Shown: positions 35,008-43,873 of the stretch, piece by piece
How positions within the stretch are numbered: position 1 is the stretch's first letter
How the letters are laid out: each line of letters starts with the position of its first letter
DNA from: Polynucleobacter sp. 80A-SIGWE
GTDB taxonomy: Bacteria; Pseudomonadota; Gammaproteobacteria; Burkholderiales; Burkholderiaceae
Reading direction: 5' to 3'
DNA: 64,000 nt
Assembly: GCF_018882295.1 (NCBI RefSeq)
Contig: NZ_JACVOR010000001.1
Span: 868,001 to 932,000 of the forward strand
Translations under genes and position numbers: made by a program
The notes under the pieces: generated by a model
What the model was told of the DNA's origin: nothing
Database searches by the model: none
The model's input: only the letters and a program-made list of their open reading frames with translations

Positions 35008-36981
35008 ATGGAACCATTGATGCAAGAAAACCGCGTATTTAACCCACCAGCAGACTTTGTTAAATCTGCTGCCATTCCTGGAATGGAAGCTTACAACAAG
35101 CTTTGTGCTGAAGCTGAAAAAGATTATGACGGTTTTTGGGGTCGTCTTGCTAAAGAAAATATTTTTTGGAAAAAGCCTTTTACTAAAGTTCTTGATGAAT
35201 CCAAAGCACCTTTTTATAAGTGGTTTGAGGATGGCACAACCAATGCTTCATACAACTGTTTAGATCGCCAAGTTGAAAACGGACTCGGTGGCAAAACTGC
35301 AATTATTTTTGAAGCTGATGACGGTACCGTTACCAACGTAACTTACCAAGAAATGCTTGAGCGCGTTTGCAAGATGGCAAATGCACTTCGCAAGATGGGC
35401 ATCAAGTCTGGTGACAGCGTCATCATTTATATGGCAATGACAATTGAAGGTATTGTTGCCATGCAAGCTTGTGCTCGTATTGGTGCAATTCACTCTGTCG
35501 TGTTTGGCGGCTTCTCTGCCCAAGCTTTGCGTGATCGCATCGTTGACGTAGGTGCTGTTGCAGTAATTACTGCTGATGGACAGTTCCGCGGTGGCAAAGC
35601 ATTGCCATTGAAAGCCATTTGCGATGAAGCTCTGTCCACTGGCGAGTGTCCTAAGGTTAAGCATGTAATCGTTAGCAAACGAACTGGCGCCGATATCGTG
35701 ATGGCCGCAGGCCGCGATGTTTGGATGCAAGAGATCGTAGCGAATGAATCTACTACTTGTGAGCCAGAGTGGGTAAGTGCTGAGCACCCATTGTTTATTC
35801 TTTACACATCTGGCTCAACAGGCAAGCCTAAAGGCGTCCAACACTCTACTGGTGGTTACCTCTTGTGGGCAATCCTCACAATGAAGTGGACATTTGATAT
35901 CAAGCCTAACGACGTGTTCTGGTGTACAGCTGACATTGGTTGGGTAACAGGTCACTCTTACATTACTTATGGCCCGCTCGCAGTTGGCGCCACTGAGATC
36001 GTATTTGAAGGTGTGCCAACTTATCCAAATGCCGGTCGTTTCTGGGACATGATTCAGAAACACAAGGCAACAATTTTTTACACAGCTCCAACAGCGATTC
36101 GTTCATTGATCAAAGCATCTAGCAATGATCAAGCAGTGCATCCCAAGAGCTATGACTTATCTTCATTACGCCTCTTAGGTTCTGTAGGCGAGCCAATTAA
36201 TCCAGAAGCTTGGATGTGGTACTACGAGAATGTCGGTGGTTCACGTTGCCCAATCGCAGATACTTTCTGGCAAACAGAAACTGGTGGTCACATGATTTCA
36301 CCATTGCCAGGTGCAACACCAATGATTCCAGGTTCATGCACATTGCCATTGCCAGGTATTCAGGCGGCGATTGTGGATGAAGCAGGTGTTGACGTTCCAA
36401 ACGGTCAAGGCGGTATTTTGGTTGTAAAACGTCCGTGGCCTTCCATGATTCGTACGATTTGGAATGATCCTGATCGTTTCGTGAAGTCTTATTTCCCAGA
36501 AGAGTTAGGCGGCACTTTGTATCTAGCTGGTGACGGTGCAATCCGTAATAAAGATACCGGCTACTTCACCATCACTGGTCGTATCGATGACGTGTTGAAC
36601 GTTTCTGGTCACCGCATGGGCACAATGGAAATCGAGTCTTGCTTGGTAGCTAATCCATTGGTTGCTGAGGCTGCAGTGGTTGGTCGTCCAGATGAACTGA
36701 CTGGTGAAGCTATTTGTGTATTTGTGGTTCTCAAAGGCGGTCGTCCAACAGGCGATGATGCTAAGAAGATTGCGACAGAATTGCGTAACTGGGTTGGTAA
36801 AGAAATTGGTCCAATCGCTAAGCCCAAGGATGTTCGTTTTGGCGATAACTTACCTAAGACCCGTTCTGGCAAGATCATGCGTCGCTTGCTGCGCGTTATT
36901 GCCAAAGGCGAAGAGGTTACTCAAGACACTTCAACCCTAGAGAATCCGGCGATTTTGGAGCAGCTCAAAGAGTCTGTATAA
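35008..36981 (+). CDS. acs: Acetyl-coenzyme A synthetase
   Basis: A 657-residue AMP-forming enzyme that turns acetate, ATP and CoA into acetyl-CoA. The ATP-binding loop is [20 protein letters not shown], the acetate pocket region is [17 protein letters not shown], then [21 protein letters not shown], and the lysine region near the C terminus is [14 protein letters not shown], where acetylation silences the enzyme in other bacteria. An ATG at 35020 is an alternative start 12 bases inside. Near the phasin gene it fits a metabolism of acetate and storage polyester. Confidence 0.97.
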   Translation: MEPLMQENRVFNPPADFVKSAAIPGMEAYNKLCAEAEKDYDGFWGRLAKENIFWKKPFTKVLDESKAPFYKWFEDGTTNASYNCLDRQVENGLGGKTAIIFEADDGTVTNVTYQEMLERVCKMANALRKMGIKSGDSVIIYMAMTIEGIVAMQACARIGAIHSVVFGGFSAQALRDRIVDVGAVAVITADGQFRGGKALPLKAICDEALSTGECPKVKHVIVSKRTGADIVMAAGRDVWMQEIVANESTTCEPEWVSAEHPLFILYTSGSTGKPKGVQHSTGGYLLWAILTMKWTFDIKPNDVFWCTADIGWVTGHSYITYGPLAVGATEIVFEGVPTYPNAGRFWDMIQKHKATIFYTAPTAIRSLIKASSNDQAVHPKSYDLSSLRLLGSVGEPINPEAWMWYYENVGGSRCPIADTFWQTETGGHMISPLPGATPMIPGSCTLPLPGIQAAIVDEAGVDVPNGQGGILVVKRPWPSMIRTIWNDPDRFVKSYFPEELGGTLYLAGDGAIRNKDTGYFTITGRIDDVLNVSGHRMGTMEIESCLVANPLVAEAAVVGRPDELTGEAICVFVVLKGGRPTGDDAKKIATELRNWVGKEIGPIAKPKDVRFGDNLPKTRSGKIMRRLLRVIAKGEEVTQDTSTLENPAILEQLKESV

Positions 36982-37022
36982 GTTGCTAATCACGCTTTTA
37001 GAGGCAACCCTTCCGGCAAACG

Positions 37023-37028
37023 TATAAT
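37023..37028 (+). promoter_or_regulatory. -10 box of the tRNA-Ser promoter
   Basis: A perfect TATAAT lies 12 bases before the first base of tRNA-Ser. No good -35 hexamer is seen at the normal distance (the best is weak around 37000-37005), so the assignment rests on the -10 box and its position. Confidence 0.5.
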
Positions 37029-37040
37029 CAATGGCTGTAC

Positions 37041-37131
37041 GGAAGGGTGGATGAGCGGTTTAAGTCACACGCCTGGAAAGCGTGCGTAGGTTAATAGCCT
37101 ACCGCGGGTTCGAATCCCGCCTCTTCCGCCA
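37041..37131 (+). tRNA. trnS-GGA: tRNA-Ser, anticodon GGA
   Basis: A complete class II cloverleaf of 91 bases including the encoded CCA (37129-37131). Acceptor GGAAGGG pairs with CTCTTCC with one G-T. The anticodon stem CACGC/GCGTG (37068-37072, 37080-37084) encloses loop CTGGAAA, giving anticodon GGA at 37075-37077. A long variable arm (TAGGTTAATAGCCTA) is typical for serine tRNAs. The discriminator is G. Confidence 0.98.
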
Positions 37132-37140
37132 GTAGTTTGA

Positions 37141-37162
37141 AACCACCTTCGGGTGGTTTTTT
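37141..37162 (+). terminator. Intrinsic terminator after tRNA-Ser
   Basis: AACCACC and GGTGGTT form a 7-bp perfect stem with a TTCG tetraloop, followed by a run of T. This is a textbook Rho-independent terminator for tRNA-Ser. Confidence 0.9.
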
Positions 37163-37288
37163 CATTGTTTTTTCCTGATTTTTCCCCTAAATCAGCCCTG
37201 GTCACGAAATTATTTAGCCCCTCAACCCCCTGTTTTTAATCAAATAAAGGGGTTTTTGATCTTTTTGTTGCAATGCCGCAAATAATTC

Positions 37289-37317
37289 TTGCAGTGCAAT
37301 AAAAAACTTTTTACAAT
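37289..37317 (+). promoter_or_regulatory. Probable sigma-70 promoter of the phasin gene
   Basis: TTGCAG (37289-37294) and TACAAT (37312-37317) are separated by 17 bases and lie 47 bases upstream of the phasin ATG. Both hexamers are close to consensus, as expected for an abundant granule protein. Transcription start has not been shown. Confidence 0.65.
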
Positions 37318-37363
37318 GGTGCATCGCAATAAATTTTATCAATTTAAAAAGTTAGGAAAAATC

Positions 37364-37936
37364 ATGTTCCAGAATCAATTAAACGACCAACTCTCACAAG
37401 CCCAAGCTAAAGCTGTTGAAAACGCTAAGTACTTGGCTCAAGTAGCTGTTGAAAGTGCAAAAGAATTAGCTGAAATCAACCAAGCTGCTGCTAAAGATGC
37501 TTTAGTTGCTGCTCAAGATACAAGCGCACAATTGTTGGCAATTAAAGATGCACAACAGTTGGCAAAATTAGCTCAGCCAGAAACAGCTCAAGAAGCTGCT
37601 AAGTACGCTGCTGCTTACCAAGCTAAAGTAAACAAAGTTGTACGTAACGGTAACAAAGAAGTTGCTCAAGTAGTTGAGGCTTCTATTGATGACGCACGTG
37701 CTGACATGGTTAAGTTTGTTAAAGAAGCTACTAAAACAGCTCCTGCTGGTTCTGAGGCATTTGTATCTGCATTCAAAACTGCATTCGAAACTTCACTCCA
37801 ACAGTTTGACCAAGTTCGCGCTTCAGCAACTGACGCTTTCGCAAACTTTGAGAAAAGTATCGACGCTGCATTGGCTAACGTTCAAGGCCAATACGCTGTA
37901 GCTAAGCCAGCTGCAAAAAGCCGTAAAGCTGCTTAA
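37364..37936 (+). CDS. phaP: Phasin family protein
   Basis: A 190-residue all-helical protein rich in Ala, Lys, Gln and Glu. Heptad-like segments such as QAKAVENAKYLAQVAVESAKELAE and VDASIDD-type turns fit the phasin_2 family, whose members coat polyhydroxyalkanoate granules. I chose the ATG at 37364 because AGGAAAAATC precedes it and the N terminus (MFQNQLNDQL) matches the family; an upstream in-frame start at 37289 would fall inside the promoter. A terminator follows. Codon choice is strongly biased to a few codons, which suggests high expression. Confidence 0.92.
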   Translation: MFQNQLNDQLSQAQAKAVENAKYLAQVAVESAKELAEINQAAAKDALVAAQDTSAQLLAIKDAQQLAKLAQPETAQEAAKYAAAYQAKVNKVVRNGNKEVAQVVEASIDDARADMVKFVKEATKTAPAGSEAFVSAFKTAFETSLQQFDQVRASATDAFANFEKSIDAALANVQGQYAVAKPAAKSRKAA

Positions 37937-37960
37937 TTCGTTTTAATAGCTTTGCACGAG

Positions 37961-37984
37961 AAACCGCCTTCGGGCGGTTTTTCT
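37961..37984 (+). terminator. Intrinsic terminator after the phasin gene
   Basis: AAACCGCC and GGCGGTTT form an 8-bp perfect stem around TTCG, ending in TTTC. It is placed 25 bases after the phasin stop. Confidence 0.9.
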
Positions 37985-38033
37985 TTGCCCGCTTGCCGTA
38001 AGATGGATGTTTTAGAGTCAACTAGGAGAGAGC

Positions 38034-38339
38034 ATGATTTTTGCAATTCTTTTAATGGATCGTCCCGGCACTGCAGAACTTCGTATTCAAGTGCGACCAG
38101 AGCATCGCGCCTATTTGGGTAAACTCGCGGACAAGATGGCTTTTGCTGGCCCATTGACATCAGAAGATGGCAAGACCACAGTAGGTAGTTTGCTAGTGAT
38201 GGATTTCCCAAGCAAAGCAGATGTCGAGGCTTGGTTGGTAGATGAGCCGTTTACTAAGGCAGGCGTCTATGAAAAGCCAGTGATTCATGCATTTAACAAT
38301 GGCTGGCAACAGCAGGTTGGGTTTCCACCCGCCAAGTAA
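38034..38339 (+). CDS. YciI family protein
   Basis: A 101-residue small ferredoxin-fold protein of the YCII family: RPEHRAYLGKLADKMAFAGPLTS, KTTVGSLLVMDFPSKADVEAWL, DEPFTKAGVYEKPVIHAFNN. The conserved histidine and aspartate near the middle of the fold are present (RPEHR; the FPSKADVE and DEPF regions). A strong ribosome site AGGAGAGAGC precedes the ATG. The cellular role is not established, though some family members are enzymes or accessory domains. A small lipoprotein gene follows after 17 bases. Confidence 0.88.
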   Translation: MIFAILLMDRPGTAELRIQVRPEHRAYLGKLADKMAFAGPLTSEDGKTTVGSLLVMDFPSKADVEAWLVDEPFTKAGVYEKPVIHAFNNGWQQQVGFPPAK

Positions 38340-38356
38340 TCAAGTAGACTTGAGGT

Positions 38357-38581
38357 ATGAATTCAACTACATTTCGCTCCCTTGCTATTCTTATTTCGAT
38401 TACTGCCATTGGTTTGACTGGCTGTGGCTCCATTGAGTCAGCAGCCCAAGATGATTGCACTTCGATTGGCTGGCAGATTGGTAGTAAAGGCTATAACGAC
38501 TGCTTCAAGGCGCGCGTTTATGAGCGTAAGCTGGATTACTCTCTCCCACCAGGCGACAAGCCATCCCCATCCGTAATCTAA
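38357..38581 (+). CDS. Small lipoprotein
   Basis: A 74-residue protein with a short signal (SLAILISITAIG) and the lipobox L-T-G-C at residues 20-23, so Cys23 should be lipid-modified. The mature part has two more cysteines (DDCTSIG and YNDCFKA) and a polar tail with KPSPS. It is probably transcribed with the YciI gene. No family is recognised. Confidence 0.7.
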   Translation: MNSTTFRSLAILISITAIGLTGCGSIESAAQDDCTSIGWQIGSKGYNDCFKARVYERKLDYSLPPGDKPSPSVI

Positions 38582-38642
38582 TTTAGGGTTTACCCTGAAT
38601 AAATTCACTTGAGCTCCGTCAAGGACTTGAGTGTGGAAATAA

Positions 38643-38666
38643 CCCAAAATCGACTGTGATTTTGGG
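38643..38666. promoter_or_regulatory. Perfect inverted repeat upstream of the formate dehydrogenase operon
   Basis: CCCAAAATC and GATTTTGGG form a 9-bp perfect inverted repeat with a 6-base centre. It is not followed by a T-run, so a terminator is less likely than a protein-binding site or structured leader. It lies 117 bases upstream of the first formate dehydrogenase gene. The surrounding 200 bases contain no gene. Confidence 0.4.
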
Positions 38667-38782
38667 AATTTCCTATATATAGCGAGGCAAATCTTTTCTC
38701 GCTGGCTTGGACTTTCTTAAGCAAGACTTTAAGTACACAAAAATAGCATCATTATTGCGACTAGAAATTAGAGACAAATACT

Positions 38783-40585
38783 ATGAATCACCCAAAACCC
38801 TCTGGAGAAATCAAGGCTGTTGCTGTGGCAACTGCGGATGATTTAAGGGAAACCATTCGTCGCAAAAGTAAGCTCAAAGGACGCCAAGCAGATGACGCGT
38901 CTTTGGCTGAGGTTCGCCAGTTAATTGGTGCCGCCCCTCATCGCCGTGATTTGCTGATTGAAAATTTACACAAGCTCAATGATGAATACCGTGCTTTGCA
39001 TGATCGTCATTTAGTTGCCCTCGCAAAAGAAATGAATTTGCCGATGGCTGAAGTCTATGAAGTTGCCACCTTCTATCATCACTTTGAAGTAGTGCGTGGC
39101 AATGATCCTGTTGCTGATATCACTGTGCGCGTATGCGACGGTATTGCATGTGAATTGGCGGGCGCGCAAAACCTCTTGGCAAAGTTGCCAGCCATTTTGG
39201 GCAACCCTAAGGTCAAAGTAGTTGCTGCACCCTGCGTAGGTCGTTGTGAGCAAGCTCCAGTAGCAGTAGTGCATCAGTACCCAGTGCTGTTTGCGACAAC
39301 CGACAAGGTGAGTGCTGCCGTCAACAATAATCTGACTACACAACCAATGGCTAAGGACAGTGCTAATTTTGATCCTGCGGCTTTAGCTGAAAAAGGCGTA
39401 TCCCCTCAAGGTGAGAATCAAGCAGTGTCGCCAGACTATGTAGGTTACGAGTCTTATCGTGCGCAAGGTGGTTATGCACTAGCTAAAGAAATTGCTGAAG
39501 GTAAAAAAGATGCTGAAAGCATCATCAAGGCGATGGAAAACTCTGGCCTTCGTGGTCTTGGTGGTGCAGGCTTCCCAGCGGGGCGTAAGTGGCGCATCGT
39601 GAAAGATCAAGTTGCTCCGAAGTTGATGGCAGTAAACATTGACGAAGGTGAGCCAGGTACATTCAAAGACCGTACATATTTAGAGCGTGATCCACATCGC
39701 TTCTTAGAAGGTTTATTGATTGCAGCTAGTGTTGTAGGTATTGATGCTTGCTACATTTACTTGCGCGATGAGTACCACGGTTGCCGTGAGTTGCTTGAGG
39801 CGGAGTTAGCTAAGCTCAAAGCAAATCCCCCATTTAAATTACCTTCGATAGAGTTGCGTCGTGGTGCCGGTGCTTACATTTGCGGCGAAGAGTCTGCCAT
39901 GATTGAAAGTATCGAAGGCAAGCGCGGTGAGCCTCGCATGCGTCCTCCATACATTGCTCAAGTAGGATTGTTTGGTCGTCCAACGCTAGAGCACAACTTT
40001 GAAACCCTGTACTGGGTGCGCGATATTGTTCAGCGTGGTCCAGAGTGGTTTAGCTCTTTTGGTCGCCATGATCGCAAAGGCTTGCGTAGCTACAGCGTTA
40101 GTGGCCGAGTTAAAAATCCTGGTGTGAAATTGGCCCCAGCTGGTATCACTATTCAAGAATTGATAGATGAGTACTGCGGTGGTATGCAAGACGGCCACAA
40201 GTTCTATGGCTACCTGCCTGGTGGTGCATCCGGTGGCATCTTGCCGGCGACGATGAATGACATTCCACTCGACTTCGATACCTTGCAGCCTTATGGCTGT
40301 TTCATTGGCTCTGCTGCAGTGATGGTGTTTGGCGATAAAGACAAAGCGCGCGATATGGCGCTCAATGTGATGCACTTCTTTGAGCATGAGAGTTGCGGAC
40401 AATGTACTCCGTGTCGTGTGGGTACCAGCAAGGCCGCCAAACTGATGCAGTCTAAGTCTTGGGATCAAGACACGCTAGAGGATCTAGCAACTGTAATGGT
40501 TGATGCTTCTATCTGTGGCCTAGGTCAAGCTGCACCAAACCCCATTCGCTGTATTGCTAAATATTTCCCAGAAGAGGTTGCTTAA
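38783..40585 (+). CDS. fdsB: NAD-linked formate dehydrogenase, fused NuoE/NuoF-type subunit
   Basis: A 600-residue diaphorase subunit. Residues about 25-180 are a NuoE-like [2Fe-2S] domain with ligands in RVCDGIACELAG and APCVGRCEQAP. From about 210 the protein is NuoF-like: FMN/NADH motif RGLGGAGFPAGRKW, NIDEGEPGTFKDR, GAYICGEESAMIESIEG, and [4Fe-4S] ligands in ESCGQCTPCRVG with a fourth cysteine in ASICGLGQ. It passes electrons from formate through FMN to NAD+. In the best-known soluble enzymes these two parts are separate proteins (FdsG and FdsB); here they are one chain. The catalytic subunit follows after 37 bases. Confidence 0.93.
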   Translation: MNHPKPSGEIKAVAVATADDLRETIRRKSKLKGRQADDASLAEVRQLIGAAPHRRDLLIENLHKLNDEYRALHDRHLVALAKEMNLPMAEVYEVATFYHHFEVVRGNDPVADITVRVCDGIACELAGAQNLLAKLPAILGNPKVKVVAAPCVGRCEQAPVAVVHQYPVLFATTDKVSAAVNNNLTTQPMAKDSANFDPAALAEKGVSPQGENQAVSPDYVGYESYRAQGGYALAKEIAEGKKDAESIIKAMENSGLRGLGGAGFPAGRKWRIVKDQVAPKLMAVNIDEGEPGTFKDRTYLERDPHRFLEGLLIAASVVGIDACYIYLRDEYHGCRELLEAELAKLKANPPFKLPSIELRRGAGAYICGEESAMIESIEGKRGEPRMRPPYIAQVGLFGRPTLEHNFETLYWVRDIVQRGPEWFSSFGRHDRKGLRSYSVSGRVKNPGVKLAPAGITIQELIDEYCGGMQDGHKFYGYLPGGASGGILPATMNDIPLDFDTLQPYGCFIGSAAVMVFGDKDKARDMALNVMHFFEHESCGQCTPCRVGTSKAAKLMQSKSWDQDTLEDLATVMVDASICGLGQAAPNPIRCIAKYFPEEVA

Positions 40586-40622
40586 TCAGCAACAAAAAAA
40601 CTAAGGGAAAAACGAGACAAAT

Positions 40623-43514
40623 ATGAACGCACCAGTAAATCCTAAAGAACTTGAATTGCAAACCGTTGAGTTCAAGCTAGACGGGCAAACCATCGTGTCT
40701 TACGAAGGTGAGACGATTCTCAAAGCCGCTAAACGTCATGGCATTGATATTCCACATCTGTGTTTCAAAGACGGCTATCGTCCTGATGGTAATTGCCGTG
40801 CTTGCGTAGTAGAAATTAACGGTGAACGTACTTTAGCGCCAAGTTGCTGCCGTAGCGCAACCCCTGGCATGGATGTTAAAGCCAATAGTGAACGTGCATT
40901 GAAGAGTCAAAAGCTCGTGTTGGAGATGTTGTTGTCAGACATGCCGGACGAGGGCTTTAAGTGGGTAGGAGACAGTAAGGAAGAAGAGCAAAAAAATCAA
41001 CATGGCGAATTAAGCACCTGGGCAGCACGCATGGATGTGACGGTTCGACCAGAGCTCAAAGCATTACGCCGTGACAAAGTCAGTAATGACGTGTCTCACC
41101 CGGCAATGGCAGTGAACTTAGATGCGTGTATTCAATGTAATCGTTGCGTACGTGCTTGCCGTGAAGAGCAGGTGAATGATGTGATCGGCTACGCAATGCG
41201 TGGCGCTCATAGCGAGATCGTATTTGATCTGAATGACCCAATGGGCGACAGTACCTGCGTTGCTTGTGGCGAATGTGTACAGGCTTGCCCAACAGGCGCA
41301 TTGATGCCTAAGGGATTAATTGGCTCACAAACTGTAGATCGCAAAGTAGATTCAGTATGTCCTTTCTGCGGTGTCGGCTGTCAAATCACTTACAACGTTA
41401 AAGATGAAAAGATTGTTAGCGTCGAAGGTCGTGATGGCCCAGCTAACCACAACCGTCTTTGCGTTAAGGGCCGCTTTGGTATGGACTACATCCATAATCC
41501 ACAGCGCTTAACCAAGCCACTGATTCGCAAAGCGGGTGTTGCTAAAGATGAAGCCTTGCTTGAAGGCAAGCAAGATTGGTCAGATATCTTCCGTGAAGCA
41601 ACTTGGGAAGAGGCGCTTGAAGTTGCCGGTGGCGGCCTCAAAAAACTCAAAGATCAATACGGCAATAAAGTATTGGCTGGATTTGGCTCTGCAAAAGGTA
41701 GTAACGAAGAGGCTTACCTATTCCAAAAACTGGTACGTACTGGTTTTGGTAGCAATAACGTTGACCATTGCACCCGTCTTTGCCATGCATCATCGGTTGC
41801 TGCGCTGTTAGAGGGTGTTGGTTCTGGTGCCGTAAGTAATCAAGTGAATGACGTTGAGCATTCGAGCATGATTTTCTTAATTGGATCTAACCCAACCGCC
41901 AATCATCCTGTTGCTGCAACCTGGTTTAAAAATGCTGCTAAACGTGGTGCAAAAATTGTGTTGTGCGACCCACGTGCGACAGAGATTAGTAAGCATGCCT
42001 GGCGCACGATGCAGTTCAAGCCAGACACTGACGTTGCCATGCTCAATGCCATGATTTATACAGTCATTGAAGAGGGTCTGGTTGATAAAGACTTCATTCA
42101 GAACCGCTCCAATAATTTTGAAGCACTTAAGGAAAATATCAAGGGCTACAGCCCTGAAGCCATGGCGCCAATCTGCGGCATCCCGGCTGAGACATTACGT
42201 GAAGTAGCCAGAGAGTTTGCTACCACTAAGTCAGCAATGATTTTGTGGGGCATGGGTGTCAGTCAGCACGTTCATGGCACCGATAACGCCCGTTGCTTAA
42301 TTGCCTTAGTCAGTATTACTGGCCAAATTGGTAAGCCTGGTTCTGGCTTGCATCCACTGCGCGGACAAAATAACGTGCAGGGTGCTAGTGATGCCGGCTT
42401 GATCCCGATGATGTTCCCGAACTACCAACGTGTTGATAATCCAGAAGCACATGCGTGGTTTGAGAAGTTCTGGGATACCCCATTAGATAAGAAGCCTGGC
42501 TATACCGTTGTAGAGATCATGCATAAGATCACTGCACCGGATAGTGATCCAGACAAGATTCGCGGTATGTATGTTGAGGGTGAGAATCCTGCGATGAGCG
42601 ACCCTGATTTGAATCATGCTCGTCATGCTTTGGCTTCTTTGGATCTCTTGGTTGTGCAAGATATTTTCATGACTGAGACTGCACTCCTAGCGGACGTAGT
42701 ATTGCCAGCAAGTGCATGGCCAGAGAAGGTTGGTACTGCAAGCAATACCGACCGTATGGTGCAGATGGGCAAGAAGGCGATTAACCCTCCTGGGGATGCC
42801 AAGCCTGATCTGTGGATCATTCAGCAAATTGCGAAACGCATGGGCTTGAACTGGAACTATCAAGGTCCAGACGATGGCGTTGCAGCAGTCTATGACGAGA
42901 TGCGTCAAGCAATGCATGCAGCCATTAATGGCATTACTTGGGATCGATTAGAAAAAGAATCTAGCGTGACATACCCATGTTTGTCTGCTGAAGATCCGGG
43001 TCGCCCAATCGTATTTGATGACAACTTCGCGACGCCAGATGGCAAGGTGAAGTTGGTTCCTGCGGATATCATTCCTGCGAATGAGCGTCCAGATGCAGAG
43101 TATCCATTTGTATTGATTACTGGCCGTCAGCTAGAGCATTGGCACACTGGCAGTATGACTCGCCGCGCAACCGTCTTGGATGCGATTGAGCCGATGGCTA
43201 CCGTGTCGATGAATGGTGAAGATATGACTCAGTTAGGCGTTTCAGCTGGTGATGTCATTACCGTTCAATCACGTCGTGGCGAAGTGGGTATCCATGTACG
43301 TAGAGATGATGGCACTCCGCGTGGCGTGATCTTTATTCCGTTTGCTTACTATGAAGCTGCAGCTAACTTAATCACCAACTCAGCCTTAGATCCTTTTGGC
43401 AAGATTCCGGAATTTAAGTACTGCGCCGTCAAGCTTGCTAAAGGCGGTCAGGCTGCCCCAGTGATGGGCTACGGCACTAATGATCCGAAACGGCAGAAGG
43501 TTGTAGCTGTTTAA
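40623..43514 (+). CDS. fdsA: Formate dehydrogenase catalytic subunit (molybdenum or tungsten), FdsA type
   Basis: A 963-residue enzyme that oxidises formate to CO2. Residues 1-100 are a [2Fe-2S] ferredoxin domain (CFKDGYRPDGNCRACVV, SCCRS). Residues 160-230 hold two [4Fe-4S] clusters (CIQCNRCVRACR, CVACGECVQACP). Then comes the bis-MGD core with its own [4Fe-4S] site, CPFCGVGCQITYNV and CVKG. Active-site Cys387 lies in HCTRLCHASS, at the place where E. coli FdhF has selenocysteine, with His388 beside it. It is the standard cytoplasmic NAD-dependent form. fdsC and fdsD, usual accessory genes, are not next to it. A clear terminator follows. Confidence 0.96.
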   Translation: MNAPVNPKELELQTVEFKLDGQTIVSYEGETILKAAKRHGIDIPHLCFKDGYRPDGNCRACVVEINGERTLAPSCCRSATPGMDVKANSERALKSQKLVLEMLLSDMPDEGFKWVGDSKEEEQKNQHGELSTWAARMDVTVRPELKALRRDKVSNDVSHPAMAVNLDACIQCNRCVRACREEQVNDVIGYAMRGAHSEIVFDLNDPMGDSTCVACGECVQACPTGALMPKGLIGSQTVDRKVDSVCPFCGVGCQITYNVKDEKIVSVEGRDGPANHNRLCVKGRFGMDYIHNPQRLTKPLIRKAGVAKDEALLEGKQDWSDIFREATWEEALEVAGGGLKKLKDQYGNKVLAGFGSAKGSNEEAYLFQKLVRTGFGSNNVDHCTRLCHASSVAALLEGVGSGAVSNQVNDVEHSSMIFLIGSNPTANHPVAATWFKNAAKRGAKIVLCDPRATEISKHAWRTMQFKPDTDVAMLNAMIYTVIEEGLVDKDFIQNRSNNFEALKENIKGYSPEAMAPICGIPAETLREVAREFATTKSAMILWGMGVSQHVHGTDNARCLIALVSITGQIGKPGSGLHPLRGQNNVQGASDAGLIPMMFPNYQRVDNPEAHAWFEKFWDTPLDKKPGYTVVEIMHKITAPDSDPDKIRGMYVEGENPAMSDPDLNHARHALASLDLLVVQDIFMTETALLADVVLPASAWPEKVGTASNTDRMVQMGKKAINPPGDAKPDLWIIQQIAKRMGLNWNYQGPDDGVAAVYDEMRQAMHAAINGITWDRLEKESSVTYPCLSAEDPGRPIVFDDNFATPDGKVKLVPADIIPANERPDAEYPFVLITGRQLEHWHTGSMTRRATVLDAIEPMATVSMNGEDMTQLGVSAGDVITVQSRRGEVGIHVRRDDGTPRGVIFIPFAYYEAAANLITNSALDPFGKIPEFKYCAVKLAKGGQAAPVMGYGTNDPKRQKVVAV

Positions 43515-43532
43515 CGTCACACATCGTTTCAT

Positions 43533-43561
43533 AAAAACCCCACCTATATGGTGGGGTTTTT
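43533..43561 (+). terminator. Intrinsic terminator after fdsA
   Basis: AAAAACCCCACC and GGTGGGGTTTTT form a 12-bp stem with loop TATAT, 18 bases after the fdsA stop. The flanking A and T runs make it work on both strands. Confidence 0.92.
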
Positions 43562-43609
43562 ATTTGTCATTCTTCATCATGTTTAAATGAGTAGCTATAT
43601 TGGGTATTT

Positions 43610-43834
43610 ATGATCAAGATTAATAAAGATTTATATTTCCAAGCTCAACTCGAGGGTGCGAGAAATTCTCGCTCTGTTAGCGAGCAAATTAATTATTGGG
43701 CAAGGTTTGGCAAGGCCTGCATGGATAACCCTGAGTTGCCAACGCCATTTGTTGCCGGGTGCTTGGAAGCCCTTGAGGAATCAAAGTTAGGGCAATTTTC
43801 CCCATTTAAACCCAGAACCAACTCTAAGGGCTAA
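43610..43834 (+). CDS. ParD-like antitoxin family protein, no toxin partner seen
   Basis: A 74-residue protein. INKDLYFQAQLEGARNSRSVSEQINYWARFGKACMDNPEL has the ribbon-helix-helix style pattern of ParD-like small proteins (short beta strand, then helix with Arg-Ser-Val-Ser-Glu-Gln-Ile). The family is usually called antitoxin, but no ParE/RelE-type gene lies beside it: a terminator and fdsA are upstream, nadB is downstream. It may be a solitary DNA-binding regulator. Confidence in the gene is good, in the role low. Confidence 0.72.
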   Translation: MIKINKDLYFQAQLEGARNSRSVSEQINYWARFGKACMDNPELPTPFVAGCLEALEESKLGQFSPFKPRTNSKG

Positions 43835-43873
43835 TCACTGCGCCAAGATTCAGATTGCCCTTTAGAATGCAGT

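Noticed and set aside
36609..36905. Minus-strand frames opposite acs
   Set aside because: acs is complete with all motifs. The opposite frames show no protein family features.
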